Shown: piece by piece, positions 20,492 through 28,352 of the stretch
How positions within the stretch are numbered: the first letter of the stretch is position 1
Layout: each line of letters starts with the position of its first letter
Source of the DNA: Sphaerisporangium siamense
GTDB lineage: Bacteria > Actinomycetota > Actinomycetes > Streptosporangiales > Streptosporangiaceae
Reading direction: 5' to 3'
Length of the DNA: 64,000 nt
Assembly: GCF_014205275.1 (NCBI RefSeq)
Contig: NZ_JACHND010000001.1
Location: 7,626,001 to 7,690,000, forward strand
Made by a program: the position numbers and the translations under genes
The notes under the pieces: generated by a model
Seen by the model: only the letters and a program-made list of their open reading frames with translations
Databases searched by the model: none
What the model was told of the DNA's origin: nothing

Positions 20492-21679
20492 TCAGGCCTC
20501 GCCGAGCGTCAGTTCCGCGCGGCGCAAGGCGGCCGACAGCGTCCTGATCGTCGCCGGCTCGTCCATGACGCCTCCGGCCGCCTCGTCCCGCCGTTCCTCC
20601 CAGGCGCGCACTCGGGCGGCGAAGGCGTCGCGGTGCTCCAGGTGGAAGGCGTACACGGTGGCGTACCTGCTCACCAGGTGCGAGGGGTGCATGTCCCAGC
20701 CCTGGGGGAATCCGTGGCGCAGCGAGTGGCGCACGAGGGCGGCGTGTGTCCGCCACAGCGCGTGGACGTCCGGCGTGGCGCCGGAGGCCGGCGAGGCGGC
20801 CAGCGAGCCGTCCGACAGCTCCACTCCGGTGCCCGCGAGCGCCACGCGCATCACCTCGCGGGCGTGGTCGCACACCGGGTGGTCCAGGCGCTGCTCGTGC
20901 GGCGGCAGGCCGCAGGCGGCGGTGTAGTCGAACACCCCGAAGTGCGCCGCCGCCAGCCGCCCGCCGAGGGAGGCCACGAGGCCGGGCGAGCGTGCCAGGA
21001 ACATGACGGTCTGCGGCGCCTCGACCTGCATCTCGAACCGCAGCGTCCCCGCGGGCAGGCCGAGGCCCGCCTCCAGCTCGCCCAGGCACGCGGCGAACTG
21101 GCCCAGGTACTCCTCCATGAGCACCTTGGGGAACGTGACGGTGAAGCCGTCGGGCAGGCCGCCCGCGTGGGCGAGCACGGCGGTCAGGAAGGCGTCCAGC
21201 GTGCGCAGCGAGCGCGCGGGGTCGCCGTCGGCGAAGGACTTGACCCGCAGGCCCCAGCGGCGGGGCAGCGTGCCGCCGGCGCGCATCGCGGCGACCGCCT
21301 CGGCCGCCGCCACGGCGTCGGCGTCCTCGCGCTCGCCGGGCGGGACGCCGTACCCGTCCTCGAAGTCGATCCTCAGGTCCTCGACGGGCTCGGCGGCCAG
21401 CTTGGCGGCGACGCGGCCCCGCACGTCGGCCGCGAGGTCCCCGCCCATGGGGCCGAAGACGGCGGCCAGGGCGCGGGCGTCGGGGAGGTGGGTCTCCAGC
21501 AGGGCGAGGGCACGCTCGCCCCAGGAGCGCACGGTGTGCCGGTCGAAGCGCCCCGCGGGCACGTACACCGTGTGCACGGGCCGCCAGGCGTCCGGCGGGC
21601 CCGGGAAGCGCTCACGCTGCCCGGCGAAGGCCGCGGCGAACCCTGCCGGGACCCGCTGCTCGCCGAGCGTGAGGCGCAC
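20492..21679 (-). CDS. DUF6986 protein, aldolase-like
   Basis: 395-aa cytosolic protein resembling the HpcH/HpaI citrate-lyase-type TIM barrel. Features are [12 protein letters not shown] (acidic metal-ligand-like cluster), [29 protein letters not shown] and [14 protein letters not shown]. It has family-level similarity to the DUF6986 group annotated as aldolases; its substrate is unknown. GTG start at 21679, one base after the cutC stop, so it forms an operon with cutC and is the downstream gene. No transporter or sugar kinase nearby reveals the pathway. Confidence 0.75.
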   Translation of the reverse strand: MRLTLGEQRVPAGFAAAFAGQRERFPGPPDAWRPVHTVYVPAGRFDRHTVRSWGERALALLETHLPDARALAAVFGPMGGDLAADVRGRVAAKLAAEPVEDLRIDFEDGYGVPPGEREDADAVAAAEAVAAMRAGGTLPRRWGLRVKSFADGDPARSLRTLDAFLTAVLAHAGGLPDGFTVTFPKVLMEEYLGQFAACLGELEAGLGLPAGTLRFEMQVEAPQTVMFLARSPGLVASLGGRLAAAHFGVFDYTAACGLPPHEQRLDHPVCDHAREVMRVALAGTGVELSDGSLAASPASGATPDVHALWRTHAALVRHSLRHGFPQGWDMHPSHLVSRYATVYAFHLEHRDAFAARVRAWEERRDEAAGGVMDEPATIRTLSAALRRAELTLGEA

Positions 21680-21680
21680 G

Positions 21681-22361
21681 TCAGATCGTGTCCACGAGGT
21701 GGCGCCACCGGCGCACCAGCGCGGCGTCCACGGGGTGGGACCAGGACTCCCGCACGGCGCTGCCGACGTGGAAGGCCCGCACGCCGTAGTCCAGCAACGG
21801 GGGCACCAGGTGGGGCTGCAGGCCGCCGCCCGCGAGGATCAGCGGGGCGTCCCCGGCCTCGGCACGCGCGCGCAGGACGGGCAGCCCGGCGGCGATGCCC
21901 GACGGCGCGCCCGAGGTCAACACGGTGGCGAGGTTCGGCAGCAGGCGGACGGCGCGCCAGCTCGCCTGCACGTCGGCGGCGTTGTCCACGGCCCGGTGGA
22001 ACGTCCAGGGCAGCGGCGTCACCGCCTGGATGAGGGCCTCGGTGGCCGCGAGGTCGACGGCGCCCTCCGCGTCGAGGAAGCCGAAGACGAACCCGGCCGC
22101 GCCGGCCTCCGCCAGGGCGCGCACCTCGTGCTCCAGACCTTCCAGCTCCTCTGGACCGACGGTGAAGCCCGCATTGCTCCGGAGCATCACCATCTGGGGC
22201 AGCGCGGACTCCTTGGCGATCGCCGCGACGGTCTCCGCCGCGGGGGTCAGCCCGCCGACGGACATGTCGGCAACGATCTCCAAGCGGTCCGCGCCGCCCT
22301 CCTCTGCGGCCACGGCGTCGCGCACGTCCAGCGCGATCACCTCAAGCAGCGATCCGGTCAT
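21681..22361 (-). CDS. cutC: CutC family protein
   Basis: 226-aa TIM-barrel protein with LEVIALDVRDAVAAEEGGADRLEIVADMSVGGLTP, VMLRSNAGF, FGFLDAEG, WTFHRAVD and LTSGAP. All are CutC landmarks. The family was named for copper tolerance in E. coli, but many members have no proven copper role, and pairing with an aldolase-like gene suggests a metabolic one. ATG at 22361. Upstream lie two 20-bp direct repeats that could be regulator sites. Confidence 0.9.
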   Translation of the reverse strand: MTGSLLEVIALDVRDAVAAEEGGADRLEIVADMSVGGLTPAAETVAAIAKESALPQMVMLRSNAGFTVGPEELEGLEHEVRALAEAGAAGFVFGFLDAEGAVDLAATEALIQAVTPLPWTFHRAVDNAADVQASWRAVRLLPNLATVLTSGAPSGIAAGLPVLRARAEAGDAPLILAGGGLQPHLVPPLLDYGVRAFHVGSAVRESWSHPVDAALVRRWRHLVDTI

Positions 22362-22386
22362 GGGTCCAGAGAGTATCGGACCCTCA

Positions 22387-22445
22387 TGTCCGGAGTTGGA
22401 CCGCTACCGCCCACAGGCCGTCACCTGTCCGGGATTGGACGGCTA
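22387..22445. repeat. 20-bp direct repeat pair upstream of cutC
   Basis: Copies at 22387-22406 and 22426-22445 match at 17 of 20 positions (TGTCCGG..TTGGAC.GCTA). Each contains the inverted element GTCC-N6-GGAC. They lie 26-84 nt upstream of the cutC start with a 39-nt period, consistent with tandem operator sites. Confidence 0.55.
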
Positions 22446-22521
22446 AAGAGGATCTTTCCCAGGTGGGGGATCACATTTTGATATGCCCTGATCTCGCATG
22501 GTCGCACCGACGGGACCGGGC

Positions 22522-23160
22522 TCAGCGGGCGAGCACGTGCGCCGGCACGCGGCGGCGGGCACGCGGCACGGCGTGCGCCGTCGGGTCGGCGGCCCGCTGG
22601 AACAGCGCGCCCGACGCCCGGTGCGGCAGGTCCACCGTGCGGACGTGGCGGAAGCCCAGCCCGCGGTAGTAGCCCTGCAGCGCCGGGTTGTCCTTGGAGC
22701 AGTCCAGCCGCAGCCACCGCCGCCCGGTGGCGGCCACGCGCAGCGCCGCCCAGTCGAGCAGCGTCTCCCCGAGCCCCAGGCCGGAGAACGCCCGGTTGAC
22801 GGCGAGTTTGTGCACGTACAGGCCGGTCTCCGGATGGTCGGAGCGGCGCCAGAACTCCGGGTCGGCGTGCCCGTCCAGGGCCACGGTGGCCGCGGGCATC
22901 CAGCCCTCGCCGGTGTCCTCGGCTCCGTCCATCACGTACAGGGAACGCTCGGCGATCAGGGGCTCGATCCGGGCGGCGGGGAAGCCGCCGGCCGGCCACT
23001 GGCGGATCCCACGGCTGTTGAGCCAGCCCGCCGCCTCCGCGAGCAGCGCGAGGACGCCGGGGAGATCGTCGGGGGTGGCCGTGCGGAGGGTGAGGGAGCT
23101 GAGTTCGGCCCGCTGGAGGGTGTTGGAGGAGGAGGACGTGTTGGAGTACTCGGAGTACAC
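22522..23160 (-). CDS. GNAT family N-acetyltransferase
   Basis: 212 aa. After a Ser/Asn-rich N-terminal 20 residues comes one GNAT domain: LRTATPDDLPGVLALL, then LYVHKLAVNRAFSGLGLGETLLDWA (beta4 and the acetyl-CoA pyrophosphate loop, with Gly-x-Gly) and LDCSKDNPALQGYYRGLGF. An Arg-rich tail ends it. GTG start at 23160 with AAAGGA upstream. The substrate is unknown. It is transcribed in line with the GntR gene upstream of it (244-nt gap), so co-regulation is possible. Confidence 0.88.
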   Translation of the reverse strand: MYSEYSNTSSSSNTLQRAELSSLTLRTATPDDLPGVLALLAEAAGWLNSRGIRQWPAGGFPAARIEPLIAERSLYVMDGAEDTGEGWMPAATVALDGHADPEFWRRSDHPETGLYVHKLAVNRAFSGLGLGETLLDWAALRVAATGRRWLRLDCSKDNPALQGYYRGLGFRHVRTVDLPHRASGALFQRAADPTAHAVPRARRRVPAHVLAR

Positions 23161-23404
23161 GGTTCATCCTTTCGTCGCCGTGGGTGACGCCTCGGGCACG
23201 CAGCGTGTCCGATGGGGGGCGTGCGGCTTTCTCAGTGAAGGCCGGTGCGAACGGCGTTCGCCGCAGAGCCGGCGAGCCGGGCGGGTCTCCTGGGCCCGGT
23301 GAGCCCGGTGTGCCCGGTCGGCGCGTCAGCCGGAATGCGGCCCCTGCCCGCCCCCACGGCGGGCCCGCGCGGCCGCGTCACCGCGTGGAGCGGCGCGCGC
23401 GAGG

Positions 23405-24154
23405 TCAGCTCAGTTCGAGCTCGTACCTGATCAGATGCTTGTCGGAGGGCAGCACCGACACGGCGACCCGGACCGGGGTGTCATCACGGTCATATCCAAC
23501 TCGGACATATACGACAACAGGGGTACCAGGTTCGAGCTGCAGGCGCGAGGATTCCTCGGGAGTCGGCATACGTGCGGAGATGTCGTCCACAACGCGGACC
23601 TGCCGGTGGCCCAGCTCCTCCAGGACGCGGTTGGCGCCGCGGGTGATGTCCGCGGGGCGCGCGATCTCGGAGTCCCGGACGAGCGCGTGCGGGAAGTAGG
23701 AGTCGTTGGTGTTGTAGGGCTGGTCGTCGACGTAACGCAGGCGGCGGCGCACCACGGCGAGGGCGTGCTCCTCCAGCTCAAGCCGGGCGGCGATCTCCTC
23801 GGGCGGCCGCACGATGGAGACCTCGATCTCCTGGCCCGGCTTGCGTCCCTCCTTGGTCACGGCCTCGGCGAAGGCCTCCCTGCGCAGCACTCCCGGTGAG
23901 GCGCTCAGCTCGTCCTGCGGGCGCATGAGCAGGGCACGGCGATCGCGCACGAAGCTGCCCCGGCGGCGCATCCGCGTGATCAGGCCCTCGTTCTCAAGCT
24001 CCGCCAGCGCCAGGCGAACCGTGTTGCGGCTGACCTCATGGCTGTCCATGAGGTCCAACTCGGTGGGCAGCTGGGCACCCGGCCCGAGCTCACCGGAATA
24101 GATGGCCCTGCGCAGCTCGCCGGCCACCTGCTGATACAGCGTCGACCGTGCCAA
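23405..24154 (-). CDS. GntR-family (HutC/UTRA) transcriptional regulator
   Basis: 249 aa. Residues 1-70 are a GntR winged HTH (LYQQVAGELRRAIYSGELGPGAQLPTE, VSRNTVRLALAELENEGLI). The rest is a UTRA ligand domain ending in RVGYDRDDTPVRVAVSVLPSDKH. The start is TTG at 24154 with AGGTGA upstream. It is divergent from the small gene at 24304. GGTACAAA occurs once on each strand of the 149-nt divergent region, so a shared operator is plausible. The ligand is unknown, often a sugar or amino acid derivative. Confidence 0.92.
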   Translation of the reverse strand: MARSTLYQQVAGELRRAIYSGELGPGAQLPTELDLMDSHEVSRNTVRLALAELENEGLITRMRRRGSFVRDRRALLMRPQDELSASPGVLRREAFAEAVTKEGRKPGQEIEVSIVRPPEEIAARLELEEHALAVVRRRLRYVDDQPYNTNDSYFPHALVRDSEIARPADITRGANRVLEELGHRQVRVVDDISARMPTPEESSRLQLEPGTPVVVYVRVGYDRDDTPVRVAVSVLPSDKHLIRYELELS

Positions 24155-24174
24155 ATCTCACCTACGGTTCCGTC

Positions 24175-24271
24175 CTTTTGTACCTACGAATCTAGACGAT
24201 CTCGATCTGACAGCAAACAACCCCTTGACCCAAGCGTCTCCACCCCGCATTATCCAAACGTTGGTACAAAT
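24175..24271. promoter_or_regulatory. gntR divergent control region
   Basis: On the minus strand a TTGCTG (24216-24211), 16-nt spacer and TAGATT (24194-24189) make a reasonable gntR promoter. Inverted copies TTTTGTACC (24175-24183) and GGTACAAAT (24263-24271) flank the region and could be GntR half-sites. Confidence 0.35.
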
Positions 24272-24303
24272 CCATCAAAGGGCCGGCGAGGGGGTGAGGG
24301 CCT

Positions 24304-24642
24304 GTGCTGGCGGTCCGAGCGGGCAAGCCGTACCTGCCGTGGCACGATCCGCGCGAGGCGACGCGTCTACTGCGTTACGCGTTGCACCGCGAAGGGTTCA
24401 CGCACACCTACCAGAGCAGCGGAAACGGCATGTCGGTGCTGTCGGTGACGAGCGAGCTGACCGTCTGGTGCAGGAAGGGATCGTTCGTCTGGAACGAGGA
24501 CGGCCTCACCGTCACCCATCCGGCGGCCGACCCGGTCGGCGCGGCCCGGCTCGTGACGCGCCATCTGCGAAGGCCCGCCGACGAGCGCCCCGATGAGACG
24601 CGGGCGCGCGGCGAGTCGCCTCCCTCAGACTCCGTGCGATGA
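24304..24642 (+). CDS. Hypothetical protein divergent from gntR
   Basis: 112-aa soluble protein of no family I recognise. It contains KPYLPWHDPREATRLLRYALH, a central aromatic segment (TVWCRKGSFVWNEDG) and a disordered Arg/Glu/Pro-rich tail. There is no signal peptide or membrane segment. The GTG start at 24304 has a GAGG box in GGGTGAGGGCCT just before it. It ends 8 nt before a tandem hairpin terminator, so it is a monocistronic unit facing the GntR gene. Confidence 0.6.
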   Translation: MLAVRAGKPYLPWHDPREATRLLRYALHREGFTHTYQSSGNGMSVLSVTSELTVWCRKGSFVWNEDGLTVTHPAADPVGAARLVTRHLRRPADERPDETRARGESPPSDSVR

Positions 24643-24649
24643 ACGGCGG

Positions 24650-24736
24650 CCAGGACCCCAACCCTCGCCGGGGTCCTGGTAGCCGCGCCGGGGCGGAACG
24701 TGTCCTGGCGGGTCCCCCACGCCCGCCAGGACACGT
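24650..24736 (+). terminator. Two tandem perfect hairpins
   Basis: First: CCAGGACCCC (24650-24659) / GGGGTCCTGG (24670-24679), 10 bp. Second: ACGTGTCCTGGCGGG (24698-24712) / its exact complement (24722-24736), 15 bp with a 9-nt loop. They directly follow the hypothetical gene at 24304. The arms share the core CCAGGAC/GTCCTGG. Confidence 0.75.
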
Positions 24737-25325
24737 CTTCCGTATGACCGCCGTTCCCGGCCGTCATCGCTCCACGGGCGGCGCGTCCGCCGTCACGCTC
24801 CACGGTCATCCGGCGCGGCGACGCCCGTCAACCCCGGCGATGGGGAATCGGTCCTTCAGGTGAGGAAATTTCCGTCATTTCCGAATGATGGCCCCGGGCG
24901 TGTCGCGCGCCCGCGCCCCACCGGCATCGGCGCCCCCGATATCCCCGAATCGGACACCCGTGGGCCCGCGCTCCCGGCGCCTCTCGCGGCGCGCGGAGGC
25001 CCCGGCCGGAGTTCTCGGAAAATGCGGTATATCCAACACCGCTCCCCCTCTTGACGGCGCGCGCCCGGCCCCGCCCGCGACATCCCGGCGGATCGCCCCT
25101 CCCGTAAAGACGCTGATCACACGGTCGCGCGACCGGGCAGCCCAAGCAAGTGCTTGCCCCGACACGGCCGGCGCGCGCCCGGAACCGGACACCTCACCGG
25201 CCTCCACTTCGTCATCCCACGCTTGACCTGAACCAGCGTTGAGGTTGCATGCTGGTCGCGGAGTTCCGGCGGTCCACGGCGCGGAGACAGGCGGGGCCGC
25301 GCCACCGAGGGAGGCGAGGACGACG
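24737..25325. other. Long non-coding stretch with palindromes
   Basis: 589 nt with no convincing gene on either strand. It contains a 10-bp palindrome GGAAATTTCC (24864-24873), TCATT-N4-AATGA (24875-24888), GCAAG-TG-CTTGC (25146-25157) and ACCAGC-N13-GCTGGT (25232-25256). A -35-like TTGACC lies at 25223. The right part is presumably the promoter of the flavin reductase gene. Confidence 0.5.
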
Positions 25326-25961
25326 ATGAGCACCCCAGCGGCGCGGGTGGCCACGCCGCGCGGTGCGGTCCCGGCCCACGGGCACACCGTGCGCGAGGAC
25401 ACGACCGCTCCCCCGGTCGCCCTGCCGCCCGTCGCGAACGGCCGGCACGACCAGGCGGGCGCCCCGGAGGCCGCGCAGCCCATCGTCGAGCCCCGTCACT
25501 TCAGAAACGTGCTCGGCCGGTTCGCCACCGGCGTCGTCGCGATCACGGCCATGGACCCGGCCACCGGCGAGCCCGCCGGCATCGCGGTCAACTCCTTCAC
25601 CTCGGTGTCCCTCGACCCCCCGCTGGTCGCGTTCTGCGTGGCCCACACCAGCTCCACCTGGCCGCGGCTCAGGCAGGCGGGCCGGGTGTGCGTCAACGTC
25701 CTGGCCGACCACCACGAGGACGTCAGCAGGCAGCTCGCCGCCAGGGGCCCGGACAAGTTCGCCGGCCTGGCCTGGACGTCCTCCCCCGGCGGGCATCCTC
25801 TCATCGACGAGGCGCTGGCCTGGATCGACTGCTCGATCGAGGCCGAGCACCCGGCCGGAGACCACCTCATCGTGGTCGCCCGCGTCCACGACCTCGGCAC
25901 GCACGCCGACCGCGGGCCCCTGCTCTTCTTCCGCGGCTCCTACGGCCGGTTCGACGGCTAG
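25326..25961 (+). CDS. Flavin reductase-like (split-barrel FMN-binding) protein
   Basis: 211 aa. About 55 residues of disordered N-terminus precede a flavin reductase domain: FRNVLGRFATGVVAITAMD, GIAVNSFTSVSLDPPLVAFCV, VCVNVLADHHEDVSRQLA, KFAGLAW and the C-terminal GDHLIVVARVHDL. Such proteins use NAD(P)H to supply reduced FMN/FAD to two-component monooxygenases. No monooxygenase component is adjacent. ATG at 25326 after GGAGGCGAGG. It converges with the ATP-grasp gene, leaving only 4 nt between stops. A CAAG-N2-CTTG palindrome 170 nt upstream may be its operator. Confidence 0.88.
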   Translation: MSTPAARVATPRGAVPAHGHTVREDTTAPPVALPPVANGRHDQAGAPEAAQPIVEPRHFRNVLGRFATGVVAITAMDPATGEPAGIAVNSFTSVSLDPPLVAFCVAHTSSTWPRLRQAGRVCVNVLADHHEDVSRQLAARGPDKFAGLAWTSSPGGHPLIDEALAWIDCSIEAEHPAGDHLIVVARVHDLGTHADRGPLLFFRGSYGRFDG

Positions 25962-25965
25962 GGCC

Positions 25966-26805
25966 TCACGCCCGCAGGAGCTCGCGCAGGGCGTCGGTGA
26001 GGCGGCCCGGGGCCCCGGGCGCGTCGGAGAGGTAGAGGTACGGCTCGGTCAGCTCCAGCTCGATGAGGGCGGGAGTCCCGTCCGGCAGGCGAACCAGGTC
26101 CACGCGGGCGTACAGGAGCGGTTCCGCGATCTGGCCGAGGACCTTCTCGGCGAGGGCGACCTGGTCGGGGGCGGGCGTGCGGAGCTCCGCGCCCACATGG
26201 TCGGCGCGGGGCCGCGCGGTGCCATGGGCGGCCAGCATGGCGGTGCGGCGGACGGCGTGGCTGAACCGCCCGCCGAAGTACAGCAGGGAGAGCTCGCCCT
26301 CCTCCTCCACCATGCGCAGGTAGGGCTGCACCATGGCCGTCCCGCCCTTGGCGGCGATGCGCCCGGCGTGCGCCGCGGCCTCGGACGCCAGGCTCGTGCG
26401 GATGGTGTCGCGCGCCCCCGCCGAGACCGCCGGCTTCACGACATACTCCTCGAAGGACGGCGGCCGGAGCTCCTCTCCGGGGCCGACCCAGGTCGTGGGC
26501 ACGGTCGGGACGCCGGCGGCGGCCAGGGCCCGCAGGTAGGTCTTGTCGGTGTTGCGCTCGATCACCGAGGGCGGGTTCAGCAGCCGCGTCGCGGCCGACG
26601 CCCGGCGCGCCCAGGCGATGAACTCCCCGCGCCGCTCCACGTAGTCCCACGTCGAGCGCACCACGGCGGCGTCGAAGGCCTCCCAGACCGCGGCGGGGTC
26701 GTCCCAGCGCACCGCGGCCCCGTCGACGCCGGCGTCCCGCCAGTGGGCGAGCATGACGTCCCTGTCGTCGTCCGGGCCGTCGTAGGTGACGTAGGCGATC
26801 TTCAC
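25966..26805 (-). CDS. ATP-grasp domain protein (DcsG-like)
   Basis: 279 aa. KIAYVTYDGPDDDRD starts the pre-ATP-grasp domain. VVRSTWDYVERRGEFIAWARR and NPPSVIERNTDKTYLRALAAAGVPTVPT are typical of ATP-grasp ligases related to cycloserine-pathway DcsG. ARVDLVRLPDGTPALIELELTEPYLYL holds the metal-binding Glu/Asp set. It probably joins a carboxylate to an amine or thiol; the substrate is unknown. GTG at 26805 is chosen for its GGATGGAG box. A longer frame reaches 26847 but would absorb the upstream palindrome. Confidence 0.85.
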   Translation of the reverse strand: MKIAYVTYDGPDDDRDVMLAHWRDAGVDGAAVRWDDPAAVWEAFDAAVVRSTWDYVERRGEFIAWARRASAATRLLNPPSVIERNTDKTYLRALAAAGVPTVPTTWVGPGEELRPPSFEEYVVKPAVSAGARDTIRTSLASEAAAHAGRIAAKGGTAMVQPYLRMVEEEGELSLLYFGGRFSHAVRRTAMLAAHGTARPRADHVGAELRTPAPDQVALAEKVLGQIAEPLLYARVDLVRLPDGTPALIELELTEPYLYLSDAPGAPGRLTDALRELLRA

Positions 26806-26823
26806 GACACTCCATCCCATGAG

Positions 26824-26851
26824 CTGACATGTCAGTACCGTGAGCATCGTA
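26824..26851 (-). promoter_or_regulatory. Palindromic operator and -10 upstream of ATP-grasp gene
   Basis: CTGACATGTCAG is a perfect 12-bp palindrome at 26824-26835. A TACGAT -10 hexamer lies at 26851-26846 on the minus strand, so the palindrome falls just past the expected transcription start. That is a typical repressor position. Confidence 0.45.
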
Positions 26852-26993
26852 CGGTCATGTCGCCGGGCGAGCCCCGGCGAGCCCGGCGCCCGTCCGGTAC
26901 CGGTCCGAGGCCCCGGCCAGGGCCGCGCTTTACCCCCGGGGTTCTTCGGGCGGGCACGCGGCGGGTACGAACGTCATGACAGGGGGAATGGTC

Positions 26994-27404
26994 ATGACGA
27001 AGATCGCGAAGGTCGTCGCCCTTGCGACAGCAGCCCTGTTCACCATGGTCACCGTCCCGGCCGCGACGGCCATCGCCGCCGTCACCGCCGCGATCCCGGT
27101 CGCCGGAGGACCTCCCGGCCCGGAGGAGAAGAGGTCCGTCAGCGCGGAGCAGTACCGGGTCCTCACGTCCCAGTGCCGGTACGCCGACACGGCCGAGGCA
27201 CGCCGCGCCTGCCGGAAAGAGGTCACCGCGAAGTACGTGATCGGCGCGGCGGCCGCCCCCGACCTCGACTGCCGCACCTACTCCGGCGTGACGGTCTGCG
27301 GCACGCTCACCCTGGGCCCGAAGGAACAGCAGTGCGTCGAGCGCTCCGTCTCGCAGGGCCTGGCGTTCCGCCGCGCGGAAGTGGAGTGCTACGCCTTCGC
27401 CTGA
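26994..27404 (+). CDS. Small secreted Cys-rich protein
   Basis: 136 aa with an N-terminal signal peptide (MTKIAKVVALATAALFTMVTVPAATA). The mature part of about 105 residues has six cysteines, suggesting three disulfides. No family is recognised. Three in-frame ATGs exist (26976, 26988, 26994). The last is chosen because AGGGGG sits seven bases before it. It converges with the lipoprotein gene, with 9 nt between stops. A role outside the cell is inferred from the signal peptide alone. Confidence 0.65.
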   Translation: MTKIAKVVALATAALFTMVTVPAATAIAAVTAAIPVAGGPPGPEEKRSVSAEQYRVLTSQCRYADTAEARRACRKEVTAKYVIGAAAAPDLDCRTYSGVTVCGTLTLGPKEQQCVERSVSQGLAFRRAEVECYAFA

Positions 27405-27413
27405 GCGCGCCCG

Positions 27414-28352
27414 TCACCACGCCTCCAGGCCGAACTCCGCCTGCGCCCGGTGCTCCATCCGCATGCGCCGTGGCTCGTAGGCGGCGTAGAAGTCCCTGCC
27501 GCATTCGAGGTCGGCGAGCGCGGCGGCGATCTCGCGGGCCAGGTACGGCCGCGCGTCCTGCGGGAGCAGCGGCGGCGCGTAGAAGGCCGTCTCCGGGACG
27601 CGGTCGTCGGGCTCCTGCATCCGGCGCCCGAGCCGCCTCTCCTCCGCCAGGAAGACGGCCGGTCCCCGGTCGACCAGCGCCGAGGGCGTCGCGGACGGGA
27701 CGGCGTGACCCGCGCGCCGCAGGCAGGCGGCCATCCGCGCGCCGAGCCGGGTGAGCCGCGGGTCGGTGTCCAGCTCGGCGGCGACGAGCTCCTTGATCCG
27801 CGCGTCCGCCTGCGTCAGGTGGTCGTAGCGCGAGGTCACCTTCTTGCCCGTGACGGTCTTGACCGCCTCCGCGTAACAGGCGTCGTCGGCGTCCTGGTAG
27901 GCGTGGAGCTGGGTCGGCGAGAGCGCCAGCCGGATCGTCACGTTCGGCTCCAGCGGCTCCTCGACCGGGGCCATGGGGTTCCCGAACTCGCGGGGATAGG
28001 CGTAGAGCGCGAACACCCCGAACCCGTACTTCTGCCGGAAGCGGCGCAGCGCCGGGTACTCCCCCATGTCGCGGGCCCGCGCCTCCGCGGCGTCCCGGCG
28101 GATGGGGTTGGCGCGCGTGCCCACCGTAGGGACGTACCTGAACCCGTGCCGCCTCATGCAGTCCGCGCGCATCTCCTCCCGCCACGTGGCCGCGTCCCGC
28201 CCGCCGCCGTCCCGGGCCGCGCCCGCGTCGCGGAGCTCGGGGACGCCGCACACCGCCAGGACGACCAGGACGGCCGGCAGGAGGCGCGCGGCCCGGCGCG
28301 ACACCGCGAGCGCGGCCCGCCATCGGGCCGCCCGGCCCGGCACGGGGGTCAC
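27414..28352 (-). CDS. Putative lipoprotein of the PadR/MBOAT gene set
   Basis: 312 aa. The N-terminus has basic residues, a hydrophobic run and a lipobox-like LAVC (Cys35), predicting a membrane-anchored lipoprotein. The mature part is soluble, with MRADCMRRHGFRYVP, YAYPREFGNPM, DACYAEAVKTVTGKKV, and a second Cys pair near AACLRRAG and DLECGRDFYAAYE. No family is recognised, though small-molecule-binding lipoproteins of this style are common in Streptosporangiales. GTG at 28352 overlaps the stop of the membrane-protein gene (GTGA), so it is the last gene of the padR transcription unit. Confidence 0.7.
   Translation of the reverse strand: MTPVPGRAARWRAALAVSRRAARLLPAVLVVLAVCGVPELRDAGAARDGGGRDAATWREEMRADCMRRHGFRYVPTVGTRANPIRRDAAEARARDMGEYPALRRFRQKYGFGVFALYAYPREFGNPMAPVEEPLEPNVTIRLALSPTQLHAYQDADDACYAEAVKTVTGKKVTSRYDHLTQADARIKELVAAELDTDPRLTRLGARMAACLRRAGHAVPSATPSALVDRGPAVFLAEERRLGRRMQEPDDRVPETAFYAPPLLPQDARPYLAREIAAALADLECGRDFYAAYEPRRMRMEHRAQAEFGLEAW

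Noticed and set aside
24828..25483. Several minus-strand open frames in the gene-free stretch before the flavin reductase
   Set aside because: Composition changes along each frame, no ribosome-binding sites, no recognisable domain, and overlap with the flavin reductase.
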